From assembly GCA_016935435.1 (NCBI GenBank), contig JAFGQZ010000003.1, positions 1 through 55,376 of the forward strand: a DNA stretch of 55,376 nucleotides, in the 5' to 3' direction. A program made the translations under genes and the position numbers. Below are positions 29,956 through 39,042 of the stretch, piece after piece. Numbering within the stretch: position 1 is the stretch's first letter; every line of letters begins with the position of its first letter. The DNA comes from Bacteroidales bacterium. GTDB lineage: Bacteria; Bacteroidota; Bacteroidia; Bacteroidales; UBA10428. The notes beneath the pieces were generated by a model. That model ran no database searches, was not told where the DNA came from, and saw only the letters and a program-made list of their open reading frames with translations.

Positions 29956-30126
29956 CTATTCCGAGAAATTAACTTCCGGAACCAAAATATCTATCTCCAT
30001 GCTACCACACCAGGGGCAAACTATAAAGTCGGTATTTTTGGCAAACTCACTATTGGGGCATATCCCAAATTCTTCATCACTACCTATTGATCCGCAACAC
30101 AAACATTTGTATTCGGTATTTTCCAT
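29956..30126 (-). CDS. Zinc-ribbon microprotein, 56 residues
   Basis: The frame runs from the ATG at 30126 to the TAG at 29956, giving MENTEYKCLCCGSIG and later a CPWCG motif. Cysteines are at positions 8, 10, 11, 23, 37 and 40. The pattern CxCC..C..CxxC suggests a small zinc-ribbon or rubredoxin-like fold, although the first knuckle is not the standard CxxC. The amino-acid pattern and in-frame cysteines argue against chance. Function is unknown. Confidence 0.55.
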   Translation of the reverse strand: MENTEYKCLCCGSIGSDEEFGICPNSEFAKNTDFIVCPWCGSMEIDILVPEVNFSE

Positions 30127-30436
30127 GACAAGAAGATAAGGTTAATTTGCGATTGTTAGCCGGGCAAGTTAAGAATAAAAATTAATAGATCAACCAAAGA
30201 AAACCCTCTTTTTAAATATTTGCCCCTTAGGCCTTATCTGGCAGCACTTTCATTTACCTGTTTTTTATGTGTTGGGGGCTGCAAATATTTTTTTGTGTTT
30301 CAAGCTATTTCAAACTGCCGATAAATATTTTTTGAATTCTTACAATTAACTTATAAATTTATTGCAACATAAACAAATTTGGTCCAACCTGAAAAATCCA
30401 AATCCTTTGGGCCCTTAAAAACTAAAAATTAAAAAA
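30127..30436. other. Spacer between the zinc-ribbon gene and the DUF2378-like gene
   Basis: 310 bases and AT-rich, lying between divergent genes, so the promoters of both are expected here. I could not assign a box with confidence. Confidence 0.4.
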
Positions 30437-30994
30437 ATGCAAGTAAAAGGTGCAGCCTTAAAAACAACACGCGATTTTGTAAAAACCAAGTTCCCGGCCG
30501 ATTATAAACGTTGGATCGACAATTTACCTGATAGTACGAAAAAGTACTACGAGTCGCTGATTGATGTTGGCGGCTGGTTTCCGATGAAAGAATCGTACCT
30601 GGTGCCTATTAATAAAGTTGCTGAAATGTTTTACGCCGGCAATTATAAAAAATGTGGCGACGAAATGGGCCAATACAGTGCCGAAGTTGCTTTAAAAGGT
30701 TTTTACAAAGTTTTTTTATTAATTGCAACCCCCAATTACCTGGTTCAAAGGGCAACTAAAATAATTCTAACATTCTATACCCCAAGTGAGGTTGAAGCAG
30801 TGGAAATTGGCCCCAAATCGGCCGGCATGAAAATTAAGGTATTCCCCGAAATTAGCGAGGCGCTTGAATACCGCATGGCCGGCTGGTGCAAAAAGGCTCT
30901 TGAACTATCGAACTGCACAAACATTAATTATGTAATAAGCAAATCGTTGGCAAAAGGCGACAGCACTACCGAAATTACCTATACCTGGCAGTAA
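30437..30994 (+). CDS. DUF2378-like (TIGR02265-type) protein
   Basis: 185 residues. The head (MQVKGAALKTTRDFVKTKF), a central YSAEVALKGFYKVFLL helix and the closing beta strands follow the layout of the DUF2378/TIGR02265 group, which is related to the V4R/haem-NO-binding superfamily fold. A His ligand in the HNOB position is not evident. It is probably a small signalling or sensory domain acting alone. Bacteriohemerythrin follows 126 bases later, in the same orientation. Confidence 0.55.
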   Translation: MQVKGAALKTTRDFVKTKFPADYKRWIDNLPDSTKKYYESLIDVGGWFPMKESYLVPINKVAEMFYAGNYKKCGDEMGQYSAEVALKGFYKVFLLIATPNYLVQRATKIILTFYTPSEVEAVEIGPKSAGMKIKVFPEISEALEYRMAGWCKKALELSNCTNINYVISKSLAKGDSTTEITYTWQ

Positions 30995-31120
30995 GGCTTA
31001 CTTTTGCCGACAAGACTTTCCAAAAGCCCAACCCTCTGCTTTTTACCGATTCAGGCCTTATCCTGCTCTTTGTGGTAGAAATTTTTTAATTTTCACGGAG
31101 TATTATTAAATATTGAAACA

Positions 31121-31534
31121 ATGGCACAGGAATTCTTCGAATGGAAACCGGAATATTCTCTTAATATTATCGAGATCGACAACCAACATAAAAAAATAAT
31201 TGAACTGCTTAACCAGTTGTACGAGGCTTTTATGAAAAAAGATCACCATGAGAAGCTGGGCTCAATTATTGACGAACTGGAAAAATATGCGGTTTACCAT
31301 TTTGGCACAGAAGAAAACTATTTTAATAAATTTGGCTATACGGGCAAGGTTGAACATGTAAACGAACATGCCAGGTTCAAAGAGAAAGTAAGGTCGTTCA
31401 AAGACGATTTCAACAAAAATAAGGGAGCACTTACTTTCACGGTTATAAATTTTTTAAAAGACTGGCTTAATAAACATATTTTAATCGACGATAAAAAATA
31501 CCAAAACCTGTTCTCTGAAATGGGCTTAACCTGA
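31121..31534 (+). CDS. Bacteriohemerythrin
   Basis: 137-residue four-helix di-iron O2-binding protein. The ligand set is visible: H in DNQHKKIIELLN, H and E in YHFGTEENYF, two H in HVNEHARF, and H and D in WLNKHILIDDKKY. Length and spacing match bacterial single-domain hemerythrins. It could carry or sense oxygen; the neighbouring DUF2378-like gene may be a partner, which is inference. Confidence 0.93.
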   Translation: MAQEFFEWKPEYSLNIIEIDNQHKKIIELLNQLYEAFMKKDHHEKLGSIIDELEKYAVYHFGTEENYFNKFGYTGKVEHVNEHARFKEKVRSFKDDFNKNKGALTFTVINFLKDWLNKHILIDDKKYQNLFSEMGLT

Positions 31535-31621
31535 TTTTTCCTTTTTCGGGCAATAATTTCTTCAACAAACAGTATTAATACTGATAAAATAAAAATTGTT
31601 TGAAGCATAAAAGTTACGACT

Positions 31622-32536
31622 ATGAACAACAAGGCCATATTGATTATTTCTTCCTTAATGCTTGTATGGGCTAACTTTGCAGCTGCCCAGAAACCTGTTC
31701 GTGTTAATGAATCGGATATTTTGTTCGGGCATGGTTCCCTTCCGGGTTTTTTAGTAACAATTCCGGAAGTACCCCTAAAAACCATTGAAGATTCGTGGGT
31801 AAAAAACATTGAAAAAGGCACCAAATCGAAAGTGCAGAAAGAACTTGGAGAAATGACCATTTTTGGGTCGATTATGAAAGAAATTGCCGGTGGCCCCATA
31901 AATGTTTACAGCTATGTTAAACAATCCGATTCGGCAGTGTTGCTGGCCGTATCGTTCGAATTAAAAAAGAACGAGTATATCAATTCTGCTAACCGCGAAT
32001 ATGAGTTTGGCAAAGCTAAAGAATATCTTTTTCTGTTTGCCAAAAGCCATTACCTCGATTTGGCCAAAGAACAGCTCCAGACCGAAGAAAAAAAACTAAA
32101 GAAACTGGAAAACGATTTCGAGTCGTTGCAAAACGAAAAGAACAAACTCGACAGGCTTATTCAATCGAATAGTTCTACCATTGCCACCACCAGCGACGAA
32201 CTGGTTGTATTGCGAGCAAACCTTTTATCGCTCAACAACGAGCTCACTTCGCAAAACGAACAGTTTAAATCTCTGGAGAGCGGGGCAGCCAAAGACGAAA
32301 AAAAGAAATATATTGCCGATTTGGAAAAACGTATTAAAAAAACCAACAGTGATATTTCATCGGCCGAAAAGAAAATTTCATCGCTGACTGCCGAAAGCGA
32401 CATGGCCAGAAATAGCAGTTTACCAACCAACCTAAAAGAACAGGAAAAGCTAAGCCCACAGGTAAACCAACAGAAAGAGGTTGTTAATTTTTACTCAAAT
32501 AAATTCAACACCATTAAAAATTACCAGGCCGACTAA
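31622..32536 (+). CDS. Exported coiled-coil protein of unknown function
   Basis: 304 residues with a signal peptide (~22 residues, ending in FAAAQ). The first half is globular. Residues ~150-290 form long coiled coils with heptad repeats (EEKKLKKLENDFESLQNEKNK), broken by a Ser/Thr-rich segment. No known domain was recognised. It is probably periplasmic and oligomeric. It precedes the aminotransferase gene by 39 bases, in the same direction. Confidence 0.65.
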   Translation: MNNKAILIISSLMLVWANFAAAQKPVRVNESDILFGHGSLPGFLVTIPEVPLKTIEDSWVKNIEKGTKSKVQKELGEMTIFGSIMKEIAGGPINVYSYVKQSDSAVLLAVSFELKKNEYINSANREYEFGKAKEYLFLFAKSHYLDLAKEQLQTEEKKLKKLENDFESLQNEKNKLDRLIQSNSSTIATTSDELVVLRANLLSLNNELTSQNEQFKSLESGAAKDEKKKYIADLEKRIKKTNSDISSAEKKISSLTAESDMARNSSLPTNLKEQEKLSPQVNQQKEVVNFYSNKFNTIKNYQAD

Positions 32537-32575
32537 TTTTTTTATAAACTTCAACCCTTTGTTTTTACATTAAAA

Positions 32576-33412
32576 ATGAGAGAAATAACTGGCTTTAAAA
32601 ACGGAGTATATGCCCCGGTTAATGATATTACAATTCCTGTTGACAACATTGGCGTAAACAGAGGATATGGCGCTTTCGATTTTTTTGGCGTTATAAACAA
32701 TAAACCATTCTTCCTCAACAGGCACCTCGACCGGTTTTTTCGTTCACTGGAGTTATTAAGGCTGAAAATCGACTTTTCGCGCCAACAGGTTGAGGCTTAT
32801 ATCGAAGAAGTTATTAAACAGAACAACACCGGCGATTTCTTTATGAAACTGTTTGCTATACCCCTAAATAGCGATACAGCCCCCAGCCTAAACTGTGGTT
32901 TTTATATTGTTCCGGTTAGTTTTATGCCTTTTGGCAAAGAAATTTATGTAAATGGTTGTTCCCTAATTACAAAAGAGTACGAACGGTTTGCCCCCGAGGC
33001 AAAATCGACCAACTACCTTCCTCTAATATACTGGCACAACGAAATATGCACTGCCGGGGCTATTGATGTGCTTTACCACTCCAATGGCACCATTAAAGAA
33101 ACCTCGCGCGGAAATATTTTTATTGTCAAAAACAATATTGTTTCCACACCTGGTTCGGATATATTAAGAGGAATTTCAAGGAGCATAGTTATCGACATTG
33201 CCAAATCGGCAAACCTTCGGGTAAAAGAAAAACCTGTTTCGCTCGATGAATTGTTCACCTCCGACGAGGTGTTCCTTACCAGCACAACAAAAAAAGTGCT
33301 TCCTGTTGTTAAAATCGATGGAAAAACTATTTACAGTGGATTAGTCGGGCCGGTTACAAAAATGCTGATGAATGAGTTCGACAAGCTCCGTGAGCAGTGC
33401 AGAAACAACTGA
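32576..33412 (+). CDS. Class IV aminotransferase (PLP-dependent, BCAT/D-aminotransferase type)
   Basis: 278 residues. The Schiff-base lysine is K143 in EAKSTNYLPLIYW. The phosphate-binding and Glu motif is IKETSRGNIFIV, followed by the TPGSDILRGISRS loop typical of fold IV. Length agrees with branched-chain, D-amino-acid or 4-amino-4-deoxychorismate enzymes. The substrate cannot be chosen from the sequence; no ilv, dat or pabB gene is nearby. Confidence 0.85.
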   Translation: MREITGFKNGVYAPVNDITIPVDNIGVNRGYGAFDFFGVINNKPFFLNRHLDRFFRSLELLRLKIDFSRQQVEAYIEEVIKQNNTGDFFMKLFAIPLNSDTAPSLNCGFYIVPVSFMPFGKEIYVNGCSLITKEYERFAPEAKSTNYLPLIYWHNEICTAGAIDVLYHSNGTIKETSRGNIFIVKNNIVSTPGSDILRGISRSIVIDIAKSANLRVKEKPVSLDELFTSDEVFLTSTTKKVLPVVKIDGKTIYSGLVGPVTKMLMNEFDKLREQCRNN

Positions 33413-33462
33413 CCCTATTCCCTGTTCCGGCTTTTCACAAGGCATCTAACCTTCTTTACGTT

Positions 33463-34440
33463 CTATTTCCAAGCCAGGCTTTTATCGCCTGTTTTTAATA
33501 CTTCGGCGCCACCAATACTCTCGACCCATTTCCCCAGCTTGTCCAGCGATGAACTTAGCTCCATTGAGGGATTATAAGAAAGTTCTTTCTTTATTCTCGA
33601 GATATCCAAAACCATATCGTTGGTAAAGGTACGCACCAGTAGCGGTGTAATGCCATTTAGCCTGAATAAAGCCAAAATTTTTAAAAAGGCAACTGGAACC
33701 TTTTTTTCAGGCAGATTGCTTTCGTAAATTGCCCGCGTAAATTTACGGATTACATCTATGAGGGTATATACCTTGTCGTCGGCCACATTATATATGTTTA
33801 TGCCTGTTTTTTCCGAAGCAATGCAACATTCAATGGCATGTGACAGGTTATCGTAATGTGTCATCGAAACCTTTACCTCCAAACTGCCAGGTTTTTGTAT
33901 GCTATTGTTTTTAACCAGTTTAAGCAACCGGGGAAGAATTACTTTGTCGTACGCACCATATAAAGCCCTTGGGCGTAAAACAAAACAACTTTTTGCGGTA
34001 TTGTTTTCTATTAGCATCTGCTCGGTAAGCAGTTTTGAATAGCCGTAAGGCGAAAGCTTCCGGTTGTTTTGACGGCCTGCCATATCTTCGGTTAAGGGAC
34101 TGTTCGATGGCAGGTAAACCGATGATGAAGATATATGGATGAACTTCTTGCAGTTACCGGCAGCTTTTAATGTATGTAAAGTGCCTGTAACATTTGCATT
34201 ATATAAATCGCCGGGACGGCCTTTGTCGTCGGAAAGCGCAGCAGTATGAATGCATACATCGGCATCGGGCAGCGAATAAGGCCGTGTAATATCGGTTACC
34301 AGGTACTGTGCTGCTTCTAAAAGGCCTTTAGGGGGCGTGTTTGTTTTGCCAGTGGCAATTACTTCGTGCCCGCAGGTCGAGAAATGCCTGGTAAGGGCAG
34401 AACCCAGTGAACCGGTTGCACCTGTAATTATTATTTTCAC
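33463..34440 (-). CDS. Extended SDR: NAD-dependent epimerase/dehydratase
   Basis: 325 residues with the Rossmann motif GATGSLGSA (residues 7-15) and the catalytic YGYSK preceded by HISSSSVY. A substrate half of the 3-beta-HSD/OleD-like type is present (FLKILALFRLNG, SRIKKELSYNPSM). Similar enzymes oxidise or reduce beta-hydroxy groups or epimerise sugars. It is divergent from the dikinase operon with 157 bases between the starts, so the two could share regulation. The exact substrate is unknown. Confidence 0.8.
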   Translation of the reverse strand: MKIIITGATGSLGSALTRHFSTCGHEVIATGKTNTPPKGLLEAAQYLVTDITRPYSLPDADVCIHTAALSDDKGRPGDLYNANVTGTLHTLKAAGNCKKFIHISSSSVYLPSNSPLTEDMAGRQNNRKLSPYGYSKLLTEQMLIENNTAKSCFVLRPRALYGAYDKVILPRLLKLVKNNSIQKPGSLEVKVSMTHYDNLSHAIECCIASEKTGINIYNVADDKVYTLIDVIRKFTRAIYESNLPEKKVPVAFLKILALFRLNGITPLLVRTFTNDMVLDISRIKKELSYNPSMELSSSLDKLGKWVESIGGAEVLKTGDKSLAWK

Positions 34441-34597
34441 ACTTTAAAAGTTTATAAATACCAATGCAAAGTTATAATATAATATTGCCTGTCCTAATCA
34501 GAGGTACCAACTAATATGCCTTTCAGAAAATAATACTTACAACAGAACGCCAATAAACGCACTAAAAAATTACATTTGCAATTATCTGTTATTCGTT

Positions 34598-37078
34598 ATG
34601 CAAAGTTTTATCGCAGGCACCTCAAACATTCCATACCCCCAACAATACGGAGGAAAGGCCGCCGGGCTTATCTTGCTAAGGCAACATGGCTTTTGTGTGC
34701 CCGGGTTTTACATTGTCGCCAGTACCACTATCCTGCAGTTTATAAAAGGCCGCTATAAGGTTCGCCAGGCTGTTGACGAATGGAAAAACTCTTACCATAT
34801 CGATGAAAATTCGCTGTGGGCCGTTCGCTCCAGTGCCGATGTTGAAGATGGGCCGCAGGCTTCGTATGCCGGATTGTTTCATACCGAAACCAATATACCT
34901 GTTGCCAATATCGCCGGGGCAATCGAAAAGCTGGTTTCTGCGTACTTAAGTTTCAATAATAACAATTATAGCAATTCACCTTTACTAGGTTTTTCAATTA
35001 TTCTACAGAAAATGGCAACCCCCGATTTATCGGGAGTTATTTTCTCAAAAAACCCGCAAAAACCCAACGAAAAATGCATGGCTATAAACTTAATTCCCGG
35101 TTTGGGCGAGAACCTTGTTTCGGGTAGGTTCGAAGGGCTGGCAGGAACCTGTGTTAAAAAGCATATTTGGTGGGATGGAATCGAGAAAACCTTTCAGGGA
35201 CAAATATTTAACGGTTCACTTTCAGACATTTCCCTTACCGGGCAACAGATTGCCAATATTGCACAACCACTGATTAAGGAATTGGTTACAGGGGCAACAA
35301 AACTTGAAAAGATAAAAAAACACCCTGTAGATATAGAATTTGCCATTTCAGGTGGAAAATTGTACTGGCTGCAGGTTAGAAATATTACAGCTTTTGCAAC
35401 TACGGCTGAGGTCGAAATTTACGACAATTCAAATATTGGGGAAAACTACCCGGGACTTTCGCTGCCGCTTACTATTTCATTTGTCCGGCACACCTATTAT
35501 GAAGCATACAGGCGAATGGCCCGGTATTTTGGCATGGACAAAAAAACACTCGATGCCAATACCCCCCTTTTTTCGAACATGACAGGGGGCATTAATGGCG
35601 CCCTTTATTATAATATATCGGCTTGGCAAAAATTGCTCTACCAACTGCCTTTTGGAAAGAAAACAAGCAAACTGTTGCCAGGCGTGCTCGGCATGGAACC
35701 TGCCGAATTCACAAAGCCACAAATAAAACCCGGCCTCTGTAACTATGTTATTTTACTAAAAAACATAACAGCAGCTTTTCTACTTCTTAGGAAACACAAT
35801 AAAAAATACGAATTTGTATGCAACCAGGCCCTGGCCGAAAACAAAAAGGCTGCATTTATTAATAACAGCCATAGCGCTTTGGTTGAACGGTTCCTTGATA
35901 TCGAAAAAAAACTTGCTGCGAATTGGCTGGCGCCGCTTCTGAATGGTTTTTTTGCAATGTTGTTTTTCTCTTTGCTTCGAAAAATGTTTTCACAATCGCG
36001 TCTTCAGCAAAACTACCCAAACTTTATTAACGACATTCTGTTTGCTCAGGGCGATATTGTTTCGGTGCAGATTGTACGCAGGTACCGGCAGTTGGTTCTC
36101 GAAATCATTGCATGTAAGGGTTTAACAGACTGTTTTAACACCCTTTCGCCTGAACTTATTTACAGCAAACTGCCCCATGTTTTTCCAGCATTTTATAAAA
36201 ATGTAGAACTCTATCTGAACGACTTTGGGGCAAGATGCGATGAGGGGGAATTAAAAATGGAAACCGTAAATTATTCCGAAGATCCCGTTAAATTTATTGC
36301 CCTTTTAAAATCGGGCATATCAGGCCACAGTATTCACCAAGCCCAACTTGTTCAATTTAACTATAAAAACATTCTGGCAAAAGAATACCGGCTGAACCCG
36401 ATTAAAAGGTTGGTGTTCCTGCAACTCATTAAATACACATTGCCCTTGTTGCGCAACCGCGAAAATTACCGTTTTATGCGAACCCGTATTTTCGCACTTT
36501 TTCGCTCCTTGTTCCGCGCAATCGACAAACAACTCTTGAACTACGGGCTTATTGATATGCCTGGCGATTCGCTGTGGCTCGAATTAGATGAGATTCTTAA
36601 CCCCGGGGGGGCAGGCAGCTATCGAAATCGAATTTTACAAAGGAAACAAGAATATGCCCGCTATAAAGAGGCAAGCCGTTCGAACCGTTACGAAAAGCGT
36701 GGGAGGAATTTAATTCCTATATTCCAAAACAAAAAACTTATAAAAACCGAAAAACTTACCGGTATCGGCTGCTGTAGCGGAATTGTTACCAGCATGATAA
36801 GAATAGTTACCCCCGATAATGTTGGGAAAGGTAACTTTAGCGGGTTTATTCTGGCAGCAGATTTTTTTGAGCCTGGGTGGGTAAACATTTTTTCACAAGC
36901 TGCTGGTATTATTTCGGCACGTGGCAACCTGCTAAGCCATACGGCTATTTTATGCCGCGAAATGGGAATTCCTTCTGTTATAGGGGTCAAAAACCTTACA
37001 AAGTATGTAAACAATAACGATTGGGTGAAAATGAATGGTTCAACCGGTGAAATTTATATCGAACAAAATGGAAAGTAA
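34598..37078 (+). CDS. PEP-synthase/rifampicin-phosphotransferase-like dikinase
   Basis: 826 residues. The N-terminal ~270 form the ATP-grasp PPDK_N domain (AVRSSADVEDGPQASYAGLF, residues ~74-93; LQVRNIT near 267). The middle ~400 residues are poorly conserved and probably bind the substrate. The C-terminus has the swivelling phosphohistidine domain with H781 in NLLSHTAILCREMGIPSVIG. This order (ATP-binding, middle, His domain) matches rifampicin phosphotransferase more than classic PEP synthase, as no PEP/pyruvate TIM barrel follows. It should therefore phosphorylate a small molecule with ATP via the histidine. It is the first gene of a tight operon; the next start lies inside its last codons. 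Confidence 0.85.
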   Translation: MQSFIAGTSNIPYPQQYGGKAAGLILLRQHGFCVPGFYIVASTTILQFIKGRYKVRQAVDEWKNSYHIDENSLWAVRSSADVEDGPQASYAGLFHTETNIPVANIAGAIEKLVSAYLSFNNNNYSNSPLLGFSIILQKMATPDLSGVIFSKNPQKPNEKCMAINLIPGLGENLVSGRFEGLAGTCVKKHIWWDGIEKTFQGQIFNGSLSDISLTGQQIANIAQPLIKELVTGATKLEKIKKHPVDIEFAISGGKLYWLQVRNITAFATTAEVEIYDNSNIGENYPGLSLPLTISFVRHTYYEAYRRMARYFGMDKKTLDANTPLFSNMTGGINGALYYNISAWQKLLYQLPFGKKTSKLLPGVLGMEPAEFTKPQIKPGLCNYVILLKNITAAFLLLRKHNKKYEFVCNQALAENKKAAFINNSHSALVERFLDIEKKLAANWLAPLLNGFFAMLFFSLLRKMFSQSRLQQNYPNFINDILFAQGDIVSVQIVRRYRQLVLEIIACKGLTDCFNTLSPELIYSKLPHVFPAFYKNVELYLNDFGARCDEGELKMETVNYSEDPVKFIALLKSGISGHSIHQAQLVQFNYKNILAKEYRLNPIKRLVFLQLIKYTLPLLRNRENYRFMRTRIFALFRSLFRAIDKQLLNYGLIDMPGDSLWLELDEILNPGGAGSYRNRILQRKQEYARYKEASRSNRYEKRGRNLIPIFQNKKLIKTEKLTGIGCCSGIVTSMIRIVTPDNVGKGNFSGFILAADFFEPGWVNIFSQAAGIISARGNLLSHTAILCREMGIPSVIGVKNLTKYVNNNDWVKMNGSTGEIYIEQNGK

Positions 37079-38435
37079 TTTTTATATCGCCTCAAGACTC
37101 GCTAAAATCTATCATACATGCGAAGAAGCAGAAAGATTTTCGAATTTTTTCGCGACAATGATTAACAAACACCAGGCACAGGTTGATTTTTACGACTATT
37201 GCCAGCAATGGAAACTTGCGCCCTGGATTTTTGTGCAAATGCAAAGAAATAACCTTATTGGAAACCTTTACGACAATGTAAGGCTAAAATTTAGCAATAC
37301 TTACGAAAGGGTAAAAACCGAAAACGAATTGCGTTATGCCGAAGCTGAAAGGTTTCTTAAACTTTTTCACAGCCAGGGTATCGAGGTCGCAATTCTCAAG
37401 GGCAACCTTTTAATGCACAGCGTTTATGCCGAAACCGGGTATAAAAAAATGAACGACTTCGATATGCTCATTCACCCGGGCGACTGGCCGAAAGTGCTGC
37501 AAATTTACCACGACTTGAATTATATACCCCTGGGAAACGGATGGAGCGGAGAAAAAGCCAAAGCTGCAAAATTCAGCCATGCCGGGCTGTCGTTTATCAG
37601 TGCAAATTACCATTGTATAACAGGCACCCAGTGGGGTTTGAAGTCGCCTACCTCTAAGTACAGGGTTGACATCGAAAACCTTTGGGCTTCCACTTCGGAT
37701 TTCGGCTTTAGGGACATTCAGGCCAAACAACTATCGCCCGAATATAATGTTTTGCACCTAATCCTGCACATGGGCATATATAAATGTGGCATACGCGATT
37801 GTATGGATATTTACAATATTTTATTAAAAGAAGAAAACATCGATTTCGACAAACTTAACAACATTATATACAATTCCGGTGCCAATAATAAGGCATGGTT
37901 TACAATGCAACTGACAAATATATGTTCCGGTGCAGTTGAACCGGCTTTTTTAAAAGCTTTAACTCCCAAAAATTCCGATTTTATAACCCGAAGGCTCGAT
38001 GCCCGTTTAAAAATGGCCGATAAGTCCGGCGACATGCAGCACTCTAACAACGACCACTTTCACCATATCGAGATGATTGTTTTTTACTTTGGGCTTTTCA
38101 ACGTTTTTCATAAAAAGCTGTATTTCTTTGTTAAGCTAGTAAGGCAAATGTTTTTCCCGCCGAAAAGCCTTGCATTTAAGCTTTCCGATTTAAGCGAAAA
38201 CCCTACATTGTGGCAAAAAGTACGGGCAGTAATAAAAGCGCCATATAATGTTTTTGCATTAACTGGCGAGGAGATTGGCACAAAAATCACCTTTATCTTA
38301 TTTTTTAAACTAATGATAGATACCCTGTTGTCTGTACGGTTTTATTTTATCAGGAAGGAAACTTATTTTGAATATCTTCGAAGGCGCAATATCGATATTG
38401 CTGAAATAACTCGAATTGTAAAGGGCATAGAGTAA
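37068..38435 (+). CDS. NTP_transf_5-family nucleotidyltransferase
   Basis: About 455 residues from the ATG at 37068, overlapping the dikinase stop by 11 bases (an ATG at 37035 is also possible). The nucleotidyltransferase core is VAILKGNLLMHSVY followed by the metal motif DFDMLI, in the PF14907 pattern. A helical C-terminal half follows. Members occur in polysaccharide and natural-product gene clusters; the reaction is usually not known. Its tight spacing to the dikinase and kinases indicates a common pathway. Confidence 0.8.
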   Translation: MESNFYIASRLAKIYHTCEEAERFSNFFATMINKHQAQVDFYDYCQQWKLAPWIFVQMQRNNLIGNLYDNVRLKFSNTYERVKTENELRYAEAERFLKLFHSQGIEVAILKGNLLMHSVYAETGYKKMNDFDMLIHPGDWPKVLQIYHDLNYIPLGNGWSGEKAKAAKFSHAGLSFISANYHCITGTQWGLKSPTSKYRVDIENLWASTSDFGFRDIQAKQLSPEYNVLHLILHMGIYKCGIRDCMDIYNILLKEENIDFDKLNNIIYNSGANNKAWFTMQLTNICSGAVEPAFLKALTPKNSDFITRRLDARLKMADKSGDMQHSNNDHFHHIEMIVFYFGLFNVFHKKLYFFVKLVRQMFFPPKSLAFKLSDLSENPTLWQKVRAVIKAPYNVFALTGEEIGTKITFILFFKLMIDTLLSVRFYFIRKETYFEYLRRRNIDIAEITRIVKGIE

Positions 38436-38436
38436 G

Positions 38437-39042
38437 ATGGACAAAAAAATAATTTGCATAACCGGGGCCGATGGAGCAGGAAAGAGCACTGTTATTAAAA
38501 CATTACAGGAAAAACTTGCCCCGGTTTATCTGGCGACGATATGGGATTTGCTTGGCCTTGATGCCGGCGGGGTACTTTTTAAATCAAAAGCCGAAGTGGA
38601 CCAATACCTCTGTTCGCTGACACCGGGCTCACGACTGCTTTTTCTGGCCCATGCCATGAAATATGCAACCGATAAGGCAATGGAAAGCAAACGGCAAATA
38701 ATTCTCATCGACAGCTATTATTATAAGTATTTTGTTTCGGAACTATCACTGGGCGCCAACAAGGAACATACAATTTTATTACAGGACATGTTCCCGCCTG
38801 CCGGTATTACAATTAAACTTGAATTGCCGGCTAAAGCAGCAGCCGAAAGAAAACAATACTTTTCCCGCTATGAATGCGGCCTGGAGAAAATACCCGACCA
38901 GCAAAAATTTATAAAGTTCCAGGAAAGCCTGCCACCTTATTGGCAAATATTTGAAAACAACAACTGGCATAAAATTGATGCCGAAAAACCCATTGACATG
39001 GTAATTTCTGAAGTGTTAAACCTGGTAAACATGTACCTGTGA
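38437..39042 (+). CDS. Thymidylate-kinase-like P-loop kinase, first copy
   Basis: 201 residues. Walker A is GADGAGKST at the N-terminus. A DSYY(Y)KYF segment sits where dTMP kinase has its DR(Y/F) substrate motif; a lid region (AAERKQYFSRYECG) is present. It starts one base after the nucleotidyltransferase stop. The low overall match to real Tmk and the operon setting suggest a different, small phosphorylated or alcohol substrate. Confidence 0.75.
   Translation: MDKKIICITGADGAGKSTVIKTLQEKLAPVYLATIWDLLGLDAGGVLFKSKAEVDQYLCSLTPGSRLLFLAHAMKYATDKAMESKRQIILIDSYYYKYFVSELSLGANKEHTILLQDMFPPAGITIKLELPAKAAAERKQYFSRYECGLEKIPDQQKFIKFQESLPPYWQIFENNNWHKIDAEKPIDMVISEVLNLVNMYL

Noticed and set aside
36760..37060. 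Dikinase as a classic PEP synthase (ppsA)
   Set aside because: The phosphohistidine domain is at the C-terminal end and no PEP/pyruvate barrel follows, so the symbol ppsA is not justified.
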